A stretch of DNA of 64,000 nucleotides, taken from contig OZ020485.1 in assembly GCA_963971405.1 (NCBI GenBank), positions 17,794,001 through 17,858,000 of the forward strand, written 5' to 3'. This document shows, piece after piece, positions 20,012 through 31,869 of the stretch. The notes beneath the pieces were generated by a model. It had not been told where the DNA came from, searched no databases, and saw only the letters and a list, made by a program, of their open reading frames with translations. Position 1 is the first letter of the stretch. Each line of letters begins with the position of its first letter. This DNA comes from Psococerastis gibbosa (taxonomy: Eukaryota > Arthropoda > Insecta > Psocodea > Psocidae). A program made the translations under genes and the position numbers.

Positions 20012-21691
20012 GTTAAATCCGAAGCATTTAAATATGAGTATTTCTGGAGTTCTAAGGAAAAGTGTTAATACCACATCCGTATGGTTTGCTGTTTGGTGAA
20101 TGCAGTTTCATTAAGCGTTTAGATATTGCACGATATTCTACAGTTATTGATCAATTTAAACTCAGTAAAATAACCATGCAGACATCCTACAGTTAATAGC
20201 CTACAGACTTCAAAGTTAAACCGCAGAAATACAAGCCAGAATTTGTTATGAGTGGCTGAATTGAGAACATAGTGTATTTTAGATTCCAAAACCCCGAAAA
20301 AAGAGAATTATACAACTTAGTAATTATTTAGCACAATTTAGAGTAAATATAGGCTAGAGTAGTAAACACATCCACTGGCGTAAGTTACGAAAATATCGTT
20401 GCAAGTTTTTAATACTCAAGCGTAAATTGAGGGCGTTTCTAAAAGAAGGGTGAATGATACAATGTTAGCTTGCTCTTCTTACAGAAATTTCTTCAATTTA
20501 GGTACTGTATGATAAAAACAACAATAAAACTGAAAATATGAAGTAGTAGCGCAATAGAATTAGAAATGAAGTGATGAGTAGAGTTCGGGTGAATGAACCA
20601 TTGGAAGAGAAGATAGCGAAAAGGAGACCGTGGTTCAGATACAAAAGCGAATGAATAGCTGGGACCACCTAAATATACTAACTGGAACGGCGGGAGATAT
20701 TATATCCCTTATGGGGCTCCCGTTAGTCATAATCCAACTACCAGAGATAAGTACCAATGTAAAAAATATCGAAGCATAACAGAACGGATACCTGGACCCG
20801 GTCAAAACTCTGTGCTTAGCTTGTGCAGGTTATTCACCCAGCGAAATTGCGTACTTATCTTGTGCAGGCTACACTAGCCGCCATATTGATAACGGTCTAC
20901 AGCCCCGGGATGGCTGGGACACAATGGTTTTGTTTACATCGCTGTATTGATTTATTATTGTTTTTATCATAAATTCAAAGCAGTGCAAATTGCATACGGT
21001 ATTCATAGGTCATAACTTCGAGCTCGACAGTGACGTCATTTGCTTCCGCCTTCTTAGAGGACCGGAGAAGTGAGTGGTATCGCTACAACGCCAACATCAG
21101 GCTACAAGTCATCTTAAGGTCCAGAAGCAAATAAATACACCATCGCACCAAACTACAACTTTTGCATAGATAAAATCTCCATGGATAGCAGGCAGTGTAT
21201 GAAGACGATACTTAAAATGGAATGACAGCAGTTACAGTCGGATTCTTATATTCTGTGCGCCTTTGACAATCTAAAGCAGAAGGACCGCGAAAGAGGTGGA
21301 TAGAGTTATTAACAGGAGAGATAGGACATTCGAAAGCGCCAAAAATATTTGTTGAATCCAGGAGTCTTCTCGGTGACTGGTCATAGGAGACGTGACTTCA
21401 GGTCCCATGGTACAAAAAAAATATTTTCTAAGGAGCTCGAATATCCCATTTCACCTATATAGATCTCTAGAGGTGGTTAGATGGCGTTAGAGGAGACCTT
21501 CCACAATTAATTAAGCATATTACATAGTAGCAAAATCCGACTGTACTAGGTTTTGCAAGGAAGATGTACAGCATTAAAAATTAACTAAATATTGCAATAG
21601 AATGTGCGTTGCGAAAATCACAGACGGAAAAACTGAGAGATGAAAGCAAGGTTTTGACTTAATTCGCACGCGAAAACATTGTATAGTATAT
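20012..21691. other. Intergenic, weak LINE trace only
   Basis: No gene. A possible LINE tail lies at 20,560-20,720 (plus strand, RVRVNEPLEEKIAKRR). A lone TGACGTCA at 21,030 is noted but lacks context. Confidence 0.4.
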
Positions 21692-21829
21692 TCCCAGATT
21701 AAAATAATGCAATGATTGTTATATATCATCATTTACCGCAAGACGACGTCCGTATGCGGTTTATAAATCTGCTATAAAATAACTGTTAAATATACATGTA
21801 TCACAAGTACTGTATTATTTTAATCTGGA
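21692..21829. mobile_element. Inverted-repeat MITE, CCAGATTAAAATAAT type
   Basis: CCAGATTAAAATAATGCA near 21,692 and its near complement GTATTATTTTAATCTGG near 21,812-21,829 bound a 138-bp element. No coding sequence. Confidence 0.6.
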
Positions 21830-22199
21830 AATTTACTGTACTATGGATAGTCGCCGTCTAGTAACTGGGAGCTGAGGTAGACCCTTTACTTTCAATTCAA
21901 TTCCTTTATTTGTACAATACAGTGCACACAAATTATTTAAATAGTAAAAAATAATTAATAGCAAACAGTTATTAGTAGGAAAAATAAAAGATTCTCCTGT
22001 TAACAAATTTCAATTATCTACAGACTCCTTGCAAGTTGAGATTTTCCACTTTAACTTTGTGCATCTAAATCACAGTTAATATTTCTGCCATTAATAAAAG
22101 CAGCATCGTTCAATTCGTTTTAATAGCCATTAAATTTTGCTTGAGTTCTCCTTCAGTGAGTTCAGCAACAAGTTTACTAAAAAAGAACTCTGACTCCAT

Positions 22200-22440
22200 T
22201 CTCTGATTTCCATCAGCTCTTGAAAAATATGCATGTGGTCTAGTTAATGAAACACTGGAGCACATACTCCTGCAGTGCTCGGCCCCATGCACACTACGGG
22301 ACAAACTACGGGATCAGGTTGGACACAAGGAGGGCGGACATCAAAAGAACCTGTGCACGCCGAACATGTGGGCACTAGCGTCAAGGGCATTTCTGAGACA
22401 TCAGGCAGTCGGCATCACTTGAGCTGGAAGCCCTGTACTA
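22200..22440 (+). mobile_element. LINE 3' tail with (TAAG)n end
   Basis: The plus strand reads NETLEHILLQCSAPCTLRDK ... MWALASRAFLRHQAVGIT, stop TGA at 22,420-22,422, then AGAAGTAAGTAAG. The H-x4-C pattern is the end of a CCHC-type knuckle, as in LINE C-termini. 5' truncated at about 22,200. Confidence 0.75.
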
Positions 22441-22571
22441 AGAAGTAAGTAAGAACAATATCATATTATGGCGCCAGAAAATATCGGGCAAAAAGGGGTT
22501 TCGGCCCAGTTCATAGTTATTAGACGGCTTCATGAGTAAGATATATCAAGTTACAAAAGCGCTTGAAGCGA

Positions 22572-22703
22572 AATCTTTCGTATCGAAATTTCCCCTGCCT
22601 CTTCGAGGCCCGCCAATCAGAAAAATGAAACCAACAGAGGTCCGCATCAAACTCTTAATGACTGCACGCATAGCAGCCACTTGTAATTTCTATACGAAAG
22701 ATG
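22572..22703. repeat. Inverted repeat with 93-base loop
   Basis: AATCTTTCGTATCGAAATT (22,572-22,590) and AATTTCTATACGAAAGAT (22,685-22,702) are complementary with one mismatch. Probably the ends of a short MITE. Confidence 0.5.
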
Positions 22704-23439
22704 TACATAGTGAGTGCTAGGCAGATGAGAAAGTGTTAAAAGCAGAAGCAATTCATTACACACACTTTGTGACTGCTTTTACGTTTGTCCCAATGAGGTA
22801 TAAATACACAGACTGCGCATGGTGCGTGATTGGTCTGAGTCAGATAAATATATCATATACATATTATATCTATGTATCCCTTTTGTCCCCATGGCAACTG
22901 AGGACGCGGTAATGGCGGTAGAGATTTAAAAACTAAAAATTACAAACATAAAAATAAAATTTACTTAACTAAGGAGGAAAGTTGACTTTTTGCTAAAATA
23001 ATTTTCTATAAAATGAAAAATAAAATTATCATATTTTTGCAATTTAAATTGAATTTGAAAGGAAAAATAAATACTGAACAATAAAGCAAATTTGGTGCTA
23101 CTTTCAACCATGATGTGAGCAAAGTCATGTTTTTTTTATTACAATAAAACTCAAACACATCAAAGAGTGGGATAACACCAACGAGCCAATCACAGCCCGT
23201 AACGGTTCAGCCTATAGCCACACTCAGGCTACAGATTTATACGTCATTGGTTTGTCCTATATTACAATAGTACATCATTTAAAAAAACAACAACATAAAT
23301 ACAATACAAATAAAGGTGATGTCAGACCATTTTTGGAAGTTTACAACAGTGTGATCAGACAGTTTTTTTGTTGTTTGTTTCCTACAAGGAGCTCTTCATC
23401 ATAAGGTGGAACAAAAAATTAGTCAAAAGTTAGAACATG

Positions 23440-23590
23440 TAAAGTAGTGGTACGGACTCTGACTTTCCCCCAAAAGGTTGTTGGTTGCTACATTTTCGGG
23501 CCATGCTTCAGAGGACATGTAAAGCAGACGGTCCTGGATCATTCTAGTTGAGTGTACGAGAGGGCTTTAGTAACAGAACAAAAAGTCATT
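23440..23590 (+). mobile_element. tRNA-derived SINE, family Z
   Basis: Contains the family string GGTTGTTGGTT, here lacking most of the B box, then GGCCATGCTTCAGAGGACAT and TTGAGTGTACGAGAGGGCT. The best-preserved copies are at 57,999-58,195 and 61,423-61,600. Confidence 0.65.
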
Positions 23591-24379
23591 ACATAAAAAA
23601 AATCATGCTAGCTCTTTCAATTTGCCTCCTCAAGTCCTAAGGTGACTTTGACAATCCTTTAGTAAAAAATGTTACGAGTGCCGTACATGCTTTCCTATTT
23701 ATTTATGATTATAGTAGATAGCTTATGGCACTGTTCTTTACAATTGCGAAGGGCTTTTTGTGGGTGTAGGCCTACTATTGAACCCAGCCAACGAACCCAA
23801 GAAAATAACAACGAAAAAAACTGCCTCATCGCATGGCGTAGTTTCTCCACAAATTTCACCACCTATTCGTTAAGATTCTTCTACCAACATTAAAACTAGC
23901 CATTAACATACGTACCCTTCTTTCTAATCCATGTGCGTACCGATTTATTTTCAATTAAAGAACTTGGCCAGTCCCCCTTATCACAGCAAAACAGGCCAAC
24001 ACCAACTTACGCGCAAATTTGTTATACCCTCACTGACGTAGAAATAAAAAAGTTTTTTTCATTAAAGATCTTTGGCTTAAGAGATAGGACAAAATAGTAT
24101 TTAACACGTATTAATAATTAAAAGTGTTGTGCCTCGGATAAAAACGGGGTTTTCAATCTGTGTTGTACATTTATCTTGTAGAATGAATAATTAAGTCTTG
24201 TATGATTGTAGTTTAAATAATGACTAGTGACGGATAGCGAATTCTTGTTATATTGTTACATAGTGCCATAAGTTCGAAATTCTGACCTAGTGGTGCACCA
24301 AACTATTGTATCATCAAGCTATTGCCTCGTAAACAAGGAATAGTGTCACTGCAACAATTCTGTGGGTGAGTCTAGCTTG
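23591..24379. other. Intergenic, no gene seen
   Basis: AT-rich DNA with no recognisable element. Confidence 0.4.
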
Positions 24380-24895
24380 ACAGAATGTTTCACAGAACAG
24401 CGCAGGGGCAAGAACGCCAAAGGGAGACTACAGCACCTTTGTGTCTAGTTGAAGAGTATAGTCGAGGACAACAGAGGACACTGCAGCGATGATATGGACG
24501 AGAGTAGGCGTCCCTAAAACTGGTAGAAAGTAGTGACAGAGAATCTGGAATCTCTGACTTGCAGCAACTCGTCAAAGTGAACAATCTCAACACTGCATCA
24601 AGCAGCAGTCATGTTCGATCGTCTCAACAGCCGGGTATATGATAAGAGACTGCCAAGAAAAATGCCAGAATTCACAACCACTTGCTGGATGCTTGGAGTT
24701 GGTAGGTTTATGAGTGGGCTGTTGGGTTTTTACGCTGCGGGGATGAATGATACCCGGAATATAGCAAAGCAAAGGAAGGACTTAATCCAGGGGCTGGCAC
24801 AGGTACCTGAGCTTACGGAGAGGTGTAACCAGGGTTGCAATAAGCTACAGGCTGCAATAAGAGCTACTAAGAAACGGACCAATTTCGACGTGTGA
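24380..24895 (+). repeat. Dispersed repeat with 94-residue open frame, unrecognised
   Basis: The plus strand at 24,611-24,895 can encode 94 residues with a hydrophobic stretch (WMLGVGRFMSGLLGFYAAGM) followed by a charged helical part (QRKDLIQGLAQVPELTERCN). The upstream part recurs at 11,580-11,640, and the downstream part recurs, decayed, at about 35,260-35,440. It is therefore a repeated element rather than a host gene. I do not recognise the family. Confidence 0.45.
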
Positions 24896-25419
24896 AGAAT
24901 AAAAAGTTAGAGAAAAACCCGGGGAGCCCATGGCGACAAGATGTTGCTTGGAGCTCAAGACTGGCGGGCACAGCACAGCATGCTTACTTGTTTGGAGTCC
25001 CATCCAGTCGAGAAAATGCCTAGGAAGGACATCTGAACCATTGGCAAGCCACTACAAAGCCCTCTACAAAAGACACTGAGTTAAAGCGAATCAGAGACTG
25101 AGAGACTTCTGAATATTCTTCCAAAATCTACAAAAAACCACTTCAATAATGCCCCATGTCTGATTTCGACGAAAGAACAGTTCTTTGACACTTTATGAAC
25201 GCACTCAGCTCTTCCACAATTTAAAAAGCCCACCAAAGCTATCCGCCATTACGTCATTATTGTAAAAACTATAAACCAGCAAACAGACGACTACAATATT
25301 GCTCCTTAATAAAACGTAAACCTTTATACAAACAGGATGAAAGCTAGTAATGTTAGTGCGTATTTTGTGTGCGCACCATCTAAATTTGTTACAAAAGTAA
25401 TATTTGTTGTATAGAAATG
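24896..25419 (-). other. Probable 3'UTR and flank of Galpha-o
   Basis: Lies directly 3' of the Galpha-o stop. I could not locate a clear AATAAA on the minus strand within it, so the end of the transcript is unknown. Confidence 0.4.
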
Positions 25420-25607
25420 TTAGTAAAGGCCGCAGCCCCGCAGGTTGGTAGCAATGATGACGTCAGTCACGGCGTCAAACACGAACTGTATGTTGGTAGT
25501 GTCGGTCGCGCAAGTCATATGGCAGTAGATCTCTTTGTTCGTCGACTTGTTTTTCGCCTCAAACTGCGCTTGAATGAATGACGCCGCCTCTCCGTAATCT
25601 TGAGCTC
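25420..25607 (-). CDS. Galphao: Galpha-o, last coding exon
   Basis: Encodes [20 protein letters not shown] ... [16 protein letters not shown] ... NLRGCGLY and a TAA at 25,420-25,422. TCAT is the G5 guanine-recognition motif. The C-terminal GCGLY, with Cys four residues from the end, is the receptor-contact tail of the Gi/o class and the site ADP-ribosylated by pertussis toxin. The fit to Go rather than Gi rests on this tail and the overall sequence. Acceptor TTAACAG|GA at 25,608. The protein is a membrane-attached GTPase relaying seven-helix receptor signals, abundant in neurons. Confidence 0.97.
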
Positions 25608-25639
25608 CTGTTAACAATAAACAATAATATAGACCTTGG

Positions 25640-25815
25640 CTGGAATTTTTATCACACCGAATTGTATGTTGGTTGAGAGGGTCGCGTAAAGTCATGTGGC
25701 GTCTACTCGCCGCAATCTTGAGCAAAAGCACGACTTCCCTTTTCAGAGCAGCAGTCTCCATGGTCCAAATTGCCATGTTGATCGCCAATCTTCGATAGAA
25801 GAGGCATTTAAAGAA
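25640..25815 (+). mobile_element. LINE 3' tail in Galpha-o last intron
   Basis: Contains AGCACGACTTCCCTTTTCAG, GATCGCCAATCTTCGATAGA and AGAGGCATTTAAAGAAGAA, the 3' end shared with elements at 31,870-32,080 (minus) and 47,470-47,560. Only the tail is present. Confidence 0.6.
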
Positions 25816-25869
25816 GAACACCTGTTATGGTAAGCATGTGCGTGCTTCCCCATTGGCACTTGTCGGTGG

Positions 25870-25980
25870 GGGTGTTGACGTTGAGGAGTGAACCAGTTTG
25901 CCAATTGCTAGAAATGTATTCATTCGAATACCAATCATGTACGAAAATGGATGGGGTCGTTGGCAGGTTAACTACAAGCA
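25870..25980 (+). repeat. Dispersed repeat, third copy of the NNVR core
   Basis: GTTGAGGAGTGAACCAGTTT..CAATTGCTAGAAATGTATTC followed by GGATGGGGTCGTTGGCA corresponds to the family at 10,505-10,600 and 17,615-17,719. Confidence 0.45.
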
Positions 25981-26061
25981 GGCCTACGTCCATATGACCC
26001 ATTAGCTAAGAGTATCCTTATTAATAAATAAATAATAAATAAATAACGGCTTTATTTTTAC

Positions 26062-26224
26062 CTGCAGCCTGATCGGGGCGTTTATAATACCGGTATTAAT
26101 TTAATCCACTGGTAAACAAGATAATTTTATAATGGAAAGTGCTATTCAAAATTTGTTTGTTTACAGTTATAATCCTAGGGTATTTATTTAACCTCGGTAT
26201 TATAAACGCCTCGATCAGACTGCT
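26062..26224. mobile_element. Palindromic MITE, GGCGTTTATAATACCG type
   Basis: CAGCCTGATCGGGGCGTTTA (from 26,065) is complementary to TAAACGCCTCGATCAGACTG near 26,202-26,221. Inverted arms of about 33 bp around a 95-base centre, in an intron of Galpha-o. Confidence 0.7.
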
Positions 26225-26476
26225 GAACGAAACATAAGACTAGGAAGTCTTCTATGGGCTAACCCAGGTAAGGCAAGGAATGGTTAGTATTACAATAATC
26301 AAGATTCTTAAGACTAGTGTTGCTAGTATTGTCCTAAAGTTTCCCTAACTCAATAAAACACAATCAAAAACAAAACAAAAACGAGAAATCCTTATATCCG
26401 AAAATAGGGAATCAAGAAAAAACTGGACAGTGCGCGACTGGAACCCAAGACTTATGCCTTTCCCGTGTTCATTCAA

Positions 26477-26739
26477 CTGACTCCAGCCGTAGTAGTATGG
26501 TTTGACTCAGTCCCAGGCCACGGTGTGGGCCCATAGGACTCCAGTGGACCTCCTGATTATAGTGGATTCCGAACCACTTGGGAAACACAGTGAAGTCACA
26601 CGATTAGTTCGGAGGTGACCAGGACAAGTCCTACCATGTTTCCCTACCGGCACTGTGCACACGACCAATTTATCTGCAGCTTTGAACCTGCTCTGGTCCG
26701 CTGGATTCAACTTGGTATGGCGGCCGGCTGACTCCAGCC
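26477..26739 (-). mobile_element. Family A retroposon with 12-bp duplication
   Basis: Full-length copy: the minus strand runs from CCGGCCGCCATACC to CATACTACTACG. It is flanked by a perfect target duplication CTGACTCCAGCC at 26,477-26,488 and 26,728-26,739. Closest to the 54-kb copy. Confidence 0.9.
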
Positions 26740-26799
26740 ATAAAAGCCTTTGTAATAATATTGTCTTAAGAATAGTAAGATAAGATACTTGATACTAAC

Positions 26800-26953
26800 C
26801 AGAGTACTCGGGAAAACATATGGTGAGAGGGGATTTCTTAATTTTATCCTCAAACAGATCCTTCTTGTTGAGAAAAAGAATTATCGACGTGTCCGTGAAC
26901 CATTTGTTGTTGCAAATCGAGTCGAACAGCTTCAAACTCTCCTGCATTCGGTT
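26800..26953 (-). CDS. Galphao: Galpha-o, penultimate coding exon
   Basis: A 154-nt exon encoding [20 protein letters not shown] ... [19 protein letters not shown] ... ICFPEYS(G). NKKD is the G4 motif that gives guanine specificity. Acceptor TGTTTCAG, donor CTCTG|GTTAGT at 26,799; phase 1 exit matches the next exon's GA start. Confidence 0.97.
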
Positions 26954-27139
26954 CTGAAACAAAATTAATACTTCTGAGAACCAACTATACAAAATGCAGA
27001 CTCACAAAGAACTAATAGGGGGAAAACTTTACGGGTGTTAACAAATCAAATTTCATATTATAGATTATAGAGCCATAAATCATGCGTCATTAAGTCCAAG
27101 AAATGTTCAGACACATTGTTTTTGATGCGCTTTATGAGG

Positions 27140-27310
27140 CAGTCACTAACGTTTATTAATTTATTGAACTTCAATAAGTAAACAATACGGACACTGAAGA
27201 TGTCATGTCAAAGGAGTTCCAAATCTGTGGCCAATCGGAGTTACTGACACAGGGAGTACATCTCAAACGAGGAACATTTCTTCTATATTTTTATGAAGTC
27301 TTATTTATGG
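27140..27310 (+). repeat. Family X copy
   Basis: Shows GGAGTTCCAAATCTGTGGCC, AATCGGAGTTACTGAC, GAGGAACATTTCTTCTA and TTATTTATGGCTCTT in family order. A minus-orientation piece lies at about 27,040-27,090. Confidence 0.6.
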
Positions 27311-27426
27311 CTCTTCGATGAATGTTTAAATAAAAAAGAAACAATGGTCCGATATGTCTAGTAAGAGGTAGATTTAAAAATGTTTTGTAAACAAGAAATG
27401 GCCGTGGATTTTTGACATGAGTACTA

Positions 27427-27506
27427 ACCTACAGAGGCGACTGAAGAGGTCAACAATCGAATACACACATTAAATTGTTTGTATGCAATTAACCTTAAAA
27501 AAAAAA
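27427..27506 (+). mobile_element. Family S SINE, 5'-truncated, poly(A)-ended
   Basis: ACCTACAGAGGCGACTGAAG through TTTGTATGCAATTAACCTTA, closing in ten A. This orientation shows that the family has an A-rich 3' end. Confidence 0.65.
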
Positions 27507-28460
27507 GTAACACCTTATTGATGGGTTAAAATCAATATTTCTGGTGAAAATGAACCTTTTGTACAAGAAACGAGGGGTGTCAGAATCCCTCACAATATAA
27601 TTTCTGAGTGCCATCGAGTGCACCCTGGAACTGCCACTGCACTGGGACATTCTCTAAAAAGTTGGGGGGCCGTTAACGATTTTTGAATGGATATAATTGG
27701 TAGTTTCGAATGAATGAGATTCTTTTCAATGGGAGGGGGAGGGGGGGGGGGGGTTGGCCTTGGCTGACGTCCAAACTCATCTCGGATCTATGTAATAGAG
27801 CTTCTATTGTCCCCTTCGACAGCAATGACTAGGTTGGAAGCAGCTCAACCGCAACTGACATACAGCAAAAGGTGAAAAATGTCCCATATACTACGGAGGA
27901 GTGAGAGCGCAAAGAAGGTATATGGGTATAAAGGCTTTATAGCGACCGTGATTCTATCTAGTGTAAAATATTTTGGAGTTTCGGTGTTGTTACATGAGAG
28001 CATAGGCACATGGGGACCTTTGAGCCCTAATTATTGCATTAATCCCCACTCCAAGATCATGCATGCTACTAGGCACATCAGACGTCCATTAGGGCTAGCT
28101 GAGGTGTAGCCAGAAGTTTTACAATTTTTACAGACGAAGATGCATATTGACTATAGTCGGGGAATAGCTAAAAAAAAGGTATCATTTGTAATAATTTGCG
28201 TAAAATTATGCAGTTAAGAGACAATCTGAGGGAAAAGCTATAATCCTGGGGCCACCTGCTGCGGGTCATGGTGGGTGGGCCCAGAAATTTAGGAAAAGAA
28301 AAAAAAAAAAATGGGAACCGACAGTCCCATCTCTCTTATATAGAACCCTAGGAAAAGCCTTACAAGTGTACAAAATCAAATATCTCATTGAACATTGTCA
28401 ACGATATTATATATCTTAGCAGAAATGATCCTATACCTGTATGGTTCGATACATGATATA
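27507..28460. other. Intronic DNA, no gene seen
   Basis: Part of a Galpha-o intron. Contains a G run near 27,731-27,755. No conserved frame. Confidence 0.4.
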
Positions 28461-28469
28461 TGACCAACT

Positions 28470-28690
28470 ACAACACATGGAATTAAGGAACTTGATTTGT
28501 GCAAAAAAAAGAAGAAAAACAAGGTTGGTGAGAGCGTCCGGAGTTCTGTGGCCAATCGGTGTTAGTGACGGCAACATATACAGCAAAATGTAGGAGAGTA
28601 TTTCTTCTAACGGATGTAACATTTTTTTATAGCTCTACAATGGATATTTCCTGTGAAATTCGACTTTGTACAAAAAACGCATTGAGGGTG
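28470..28690 (+). repeat. Family X copy, longest 3' extension
   Basis: GGAACTTGATTTGTGC, GGAGTTCTGTGGCCAATCGG, GTTAGTGACGGC, ATTTCTTCTAACGGATG, GGATATTTCCTGTGAAATTC and TTTGTACAAAAAACGC in order. The last two segments also follow the retrotransposon at 42,480, showing that the latter inserted into this family. Confidence 0.65.
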
Positions 28691-29564
28691 TCCAAATTGC
28701 TATCAAGGCTAAACTGTAAGTGCAGTCCCCACTCCCTTATGCAGCAAAAACCCATCTTCAAGGGCAACAGCACAGCACTTAACCCCCCCTCCCCAATATT
28801 TCCCCAATTCAAACACACATATCCAATACAGTTGCTTAACACAGAAGCTTTCTCAACAGCAGCACTATCACCCTTCATCTCGCCCCCCCCCCCCACAAAA
28901 AAACTTGTTGACAAACCACCAAAAATGTAGTAGAATAAAAAAAGGGTTGCCTTGGGGAGGGAGAAGTTGGGGGTACGGGCTGGAATGGGAGCCGGTGACC
29001 ATGGCAACGGGCAGGGTTCCTCCACTCCCGGCTCATCTCAAATCGATAGCCCCAGCACCACCACACCACTAAAACTACACTACCGCGCTAGAGCCGATAC
29101 TAATGTTTACTGCACTAAAAATTAACACATTGGTCACCCCTGAATGCTCACATTCATTATCAGGTGCTCCAATCGCCTTTGCTAATTCAAAGGGAACTAA
29201 CTCAAAATTACCAGTTTCGAGTAAATGCCAAAAATAGTTTTCGCGTTTATTTTAGTATCAGGCTGCTGGTTGCACCACACCGAAGGAACTCGAATTACTT
29301 CAGTATGGGGCAGGTTGCTGTCGCCCTATAAATTGCGCAAAAGAGAAGGACTTATGAGTTATTTCTACACCAATCAGCACAACATGAGGGGAAATTGTTG
29401 TTCAGAAAGAGAAATAGTTCAATTAATTTGAATTCAGAATTTTTATGACGCAACGACGATCTATGTATATACCTCGGCAACAATCTTGCTTTATAGAAGA
29501 CCCGGGTACAAGCTATACTGGAGCCAATACTACAGGCACGTACGCAGGATTCTCCTGGGGGGGG
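28691..29564. other. Intronic DNA, no gene seen
   Basis: Contains C-runs near 28,880 and simple-sequence stretches. Overlapping open frames on both strands arise from the low-complexity composition. Confidence 0.4.
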
Positions 29565-29655
29565 GGGGCGGATTGGGCTATAAAGCCCTCTCTCACACTC
29601 AACAAGGGAGGCCCGGGACCGACGGCTATGCGTACCATCCAAAGCCCTGTAGATG
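29565..29655 (-). mobile_element. Family Z SINE fragment
   Basis: GGGCTATAAAGCCCTCTCTC, ACACTCAACAAGGGAGG and CCCGGGACCG are the reverse complement of the 3' half of family Z. Confidence 0.55.
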
Positions 29656-29679
29656 ATTGAGGACAGATTCTAATTTGCT

Positions 29680-30005
29680 CCACGTAAAGTTGCAGAATAC
29701 TATGAAGAATGCATTAGCCAGGAACCAATTCGACAAAATATTCGGAAAAACTGGGCTGTGCTGGGCGATGAAGAAAAAAGTGGAGCAACTCCTCCATGTG
29801 GCACAGAGATGAGGATGTTACGGTGGGCAGCTGGAGTAACCCTGGCAGACGGACAAAGAAACGACCACATCAGAGCTGAGATGAAATTTGAATACTGCCG
29901 ACGAGCTCAGGCAAAAACGCCTGGTACGGTACGAGCATTGTTCAAAGGCGAGGCGAGACTCCTGAAAAGAGTTGAGGAGATTGTGGAAACAGGAGAAGAG
30001 TAGGA
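29680..30005 (+). mobile_element. Non-LTR reverse transcriptase fragment
   Basis: The plus strand reads TEMRMLRWAAGVTLADGQRN followed by DHIRAEMKFEYC, matching the TEMRMLRW..GVT..D..RN..IR block that follows the RT domain in many arthropod LINEs. The frame breaks upstream. Confidence 0.7.
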
Positions 30006-30211
30006 AAAAATGGGGGGGGGGGGGGAAGATGACGCTGCTGAGCAAGATCAAGAGGGCTATAGAAGCGCCAATGGCGTATCACCGGAGAAGGAAAAGGCGC
30101 GAAAATCGTAGAAGTAAGTTTGGAAACCTCCTAGTGTCGTATAAAACCTATCGGTAGAGTTAAAAAAGACTCTGCCGACAAGATTTTTTGTGTGTTCTTA
30201 AAAAAAAAAAA

Positions 30212-30285
30212 AAGATTATTCGCATACAAACAATTCAATGAATGTATCCGAATAACCTCTTCAGCGCCTCTGTAGTGACCGTCAA
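30212..30285 (-). mobile_element. Family S SINE fragment
   Basis: CGCATACAAACAATTCAATG and AATAACCTCTTCAGCGCCTC match the 3' body of family S. The tRNA-like part is missing. Confidence 0.55.
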
Positions 30286-30819
30286 AGTGAGATGTGATGA
30301 AAACTTAACCGGGGGAATTCGCTAATCCACATTAGCGTCACAATTATCCCTAAATGAATGAACTCTAAATCAAGGAACAGAATCACGTATCGCAGACCAA
30401 CAGCAATTCGATAATATATTCTGATCACAGCTGTTTTAGGGATTTATACAGGGATGGTGGGTGTAAAGTGTAATGCGCTTTGCTGACGGGGTAGTGGGCG
30501 GCGCACTGCTGAGGGCTGTTTCCAGTTAAACATTCAGCAGCAATCGAGAAGGAATGTTTCACAGACAAGAATTCAAGAGCATACTTCAAAAGGCTCAAGT
30601 ATGACGTCACATACTGTACCCTGTGAAGTCATCGCATTATTTATTATAGTTTCAAGTCGGAGTTCTGGATTTTTTGTGATGCCAGCGCACAAATCATGAC
30701 CGCCATTTTGTTTTCTGTTGGTTTAAGGTAGAGTTCTATACGGGAGAGATGAGTTATTTCTCCCAAAAAGGATAATTTATGAAAATATGGCGAGTGGTGC
30801 CAACTAACCAGGACCCGAC

Positions 30820-31300
30820 ATGCACTTTTAGGTTGGCTGGTAGTTTCAGCGTGTTATCATGTCCCACCATGTTCCCCTGCCAATACTCTGCACACTACCA
30901 AGTTTGCTGCCTGCAGTTTTTAACAGGTTCTGTTCTAGTGGATTCGTTTATTTTATTTTAGTTTTTTAAATTACACCATAGCATTGTATCCGCCATCGGC
31001 TTTCTTGCAGCCCTGTGCAACACATAATCTGGTGAACCTCTGCTACTGACGAGAGCCTGGCACGTCTTAAGGTGTTTTCCGACCATCTCTTCCCGGGTGT
31101 CGCATAAAGGGCAGAAAGGCTCTGCTGCTACACCTATACGGTGAAGATGTTTTTGAAGATAAGTCATGACCCGCAGTTAACCTAAATTCCGCTACTGACT
31201 GGTATCTGGGTAGGTTCTTTGGCGGCCTGTCTTTCTTCTGCACTAGTTTTTCCCATGTTTTTCCAGCGGCGTTTTTCAACTTGGTATGACCGTTGGCTAT
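30820..31300 (-). mobile_element. Family A copy split by a LINE fragment
   Basis: The family A sequence runs from about 30,820 to 30,948 (AACAGGTTCTGTTCTAGTGG near its end) and resumes at 31,279 with AACTTGGTATGACCGTTGGC. The interruption at 30,949-31,278 is a LINE tail on the minus strand. Confidence 0.65.
30949..31278 (-). mobile_element. LINE 3' fragment inserted into a family A copy
   Basis: The minus strand reads KTWEKLVQKKDRPPKNLPRY, VAEFRLTAGHD, then after a frameshift YLQKHLHRIGVAAEPFCPLC and HLKTCQALV. C-P-L-C...H-x4-C is a CCHC-type knuckle. It ends in an A-rich tail (AAATAAAATAAAC). Frameshifted, 5'-truncated and dead. Confidence 0.75.
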
Positions 31301-31869
31301 TGTGAATGGTAGTAGCGCTAGGAGTTAGTATTGCAGTTCTTAGGTAAGACTATCTAGACCCCCTGTTAGTAACAAAACCGAGATCAGCATAACTTGTTAC
31401 TGCGAATATTATGGTAAACTCATACAGTATATACAATATACTTATTTATTTAATTTTTTTTTACTCCAAAACAAAACTCCACTATATAATAACTGAATTA
31501 AAAGGAGTGGACGGTTGGTGTGATACCCCTGGTTTAGAAATTATGTGAGAATAAGAAAAACCTGATGCCATCTTGCATTTTTTAGTTGGACTACGGGTGA
31601 TTTATGGTGTAAGCGGAGGAAGGGGAAGTCGATGGTTTCATCTGGAGATTGTATATTTATAAGGTAAACATTAAAAGACGGGAGGGGTGGGGGGTGTTAA
31701 GCGTTTCGATTGCTTGGGGGCCGGCAATACATTTACAGACCTCATCTCCTGTTTAAATTTCTCAGCGATTCTGAAACTTCAACGAGGCAAATTCAACTGA
31801 GCTCAATGGCCGTGGTTCAACTTAGTCCAAGAAATGTCCCTGGCAAAACCGTATAACGACTTCTTCCTC
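31301..31869. other. Intronic DNA, no gene seen
   Basis: AT-rich intron sequence of Galpha-o with no supported feature. Confidence 0.4.

Noticed and set aside
28627-29069. Overlapping open frames on both strands
   Set aside because: Low-complexity C-rich sequence with no domain, no splice context and no conservation signal.
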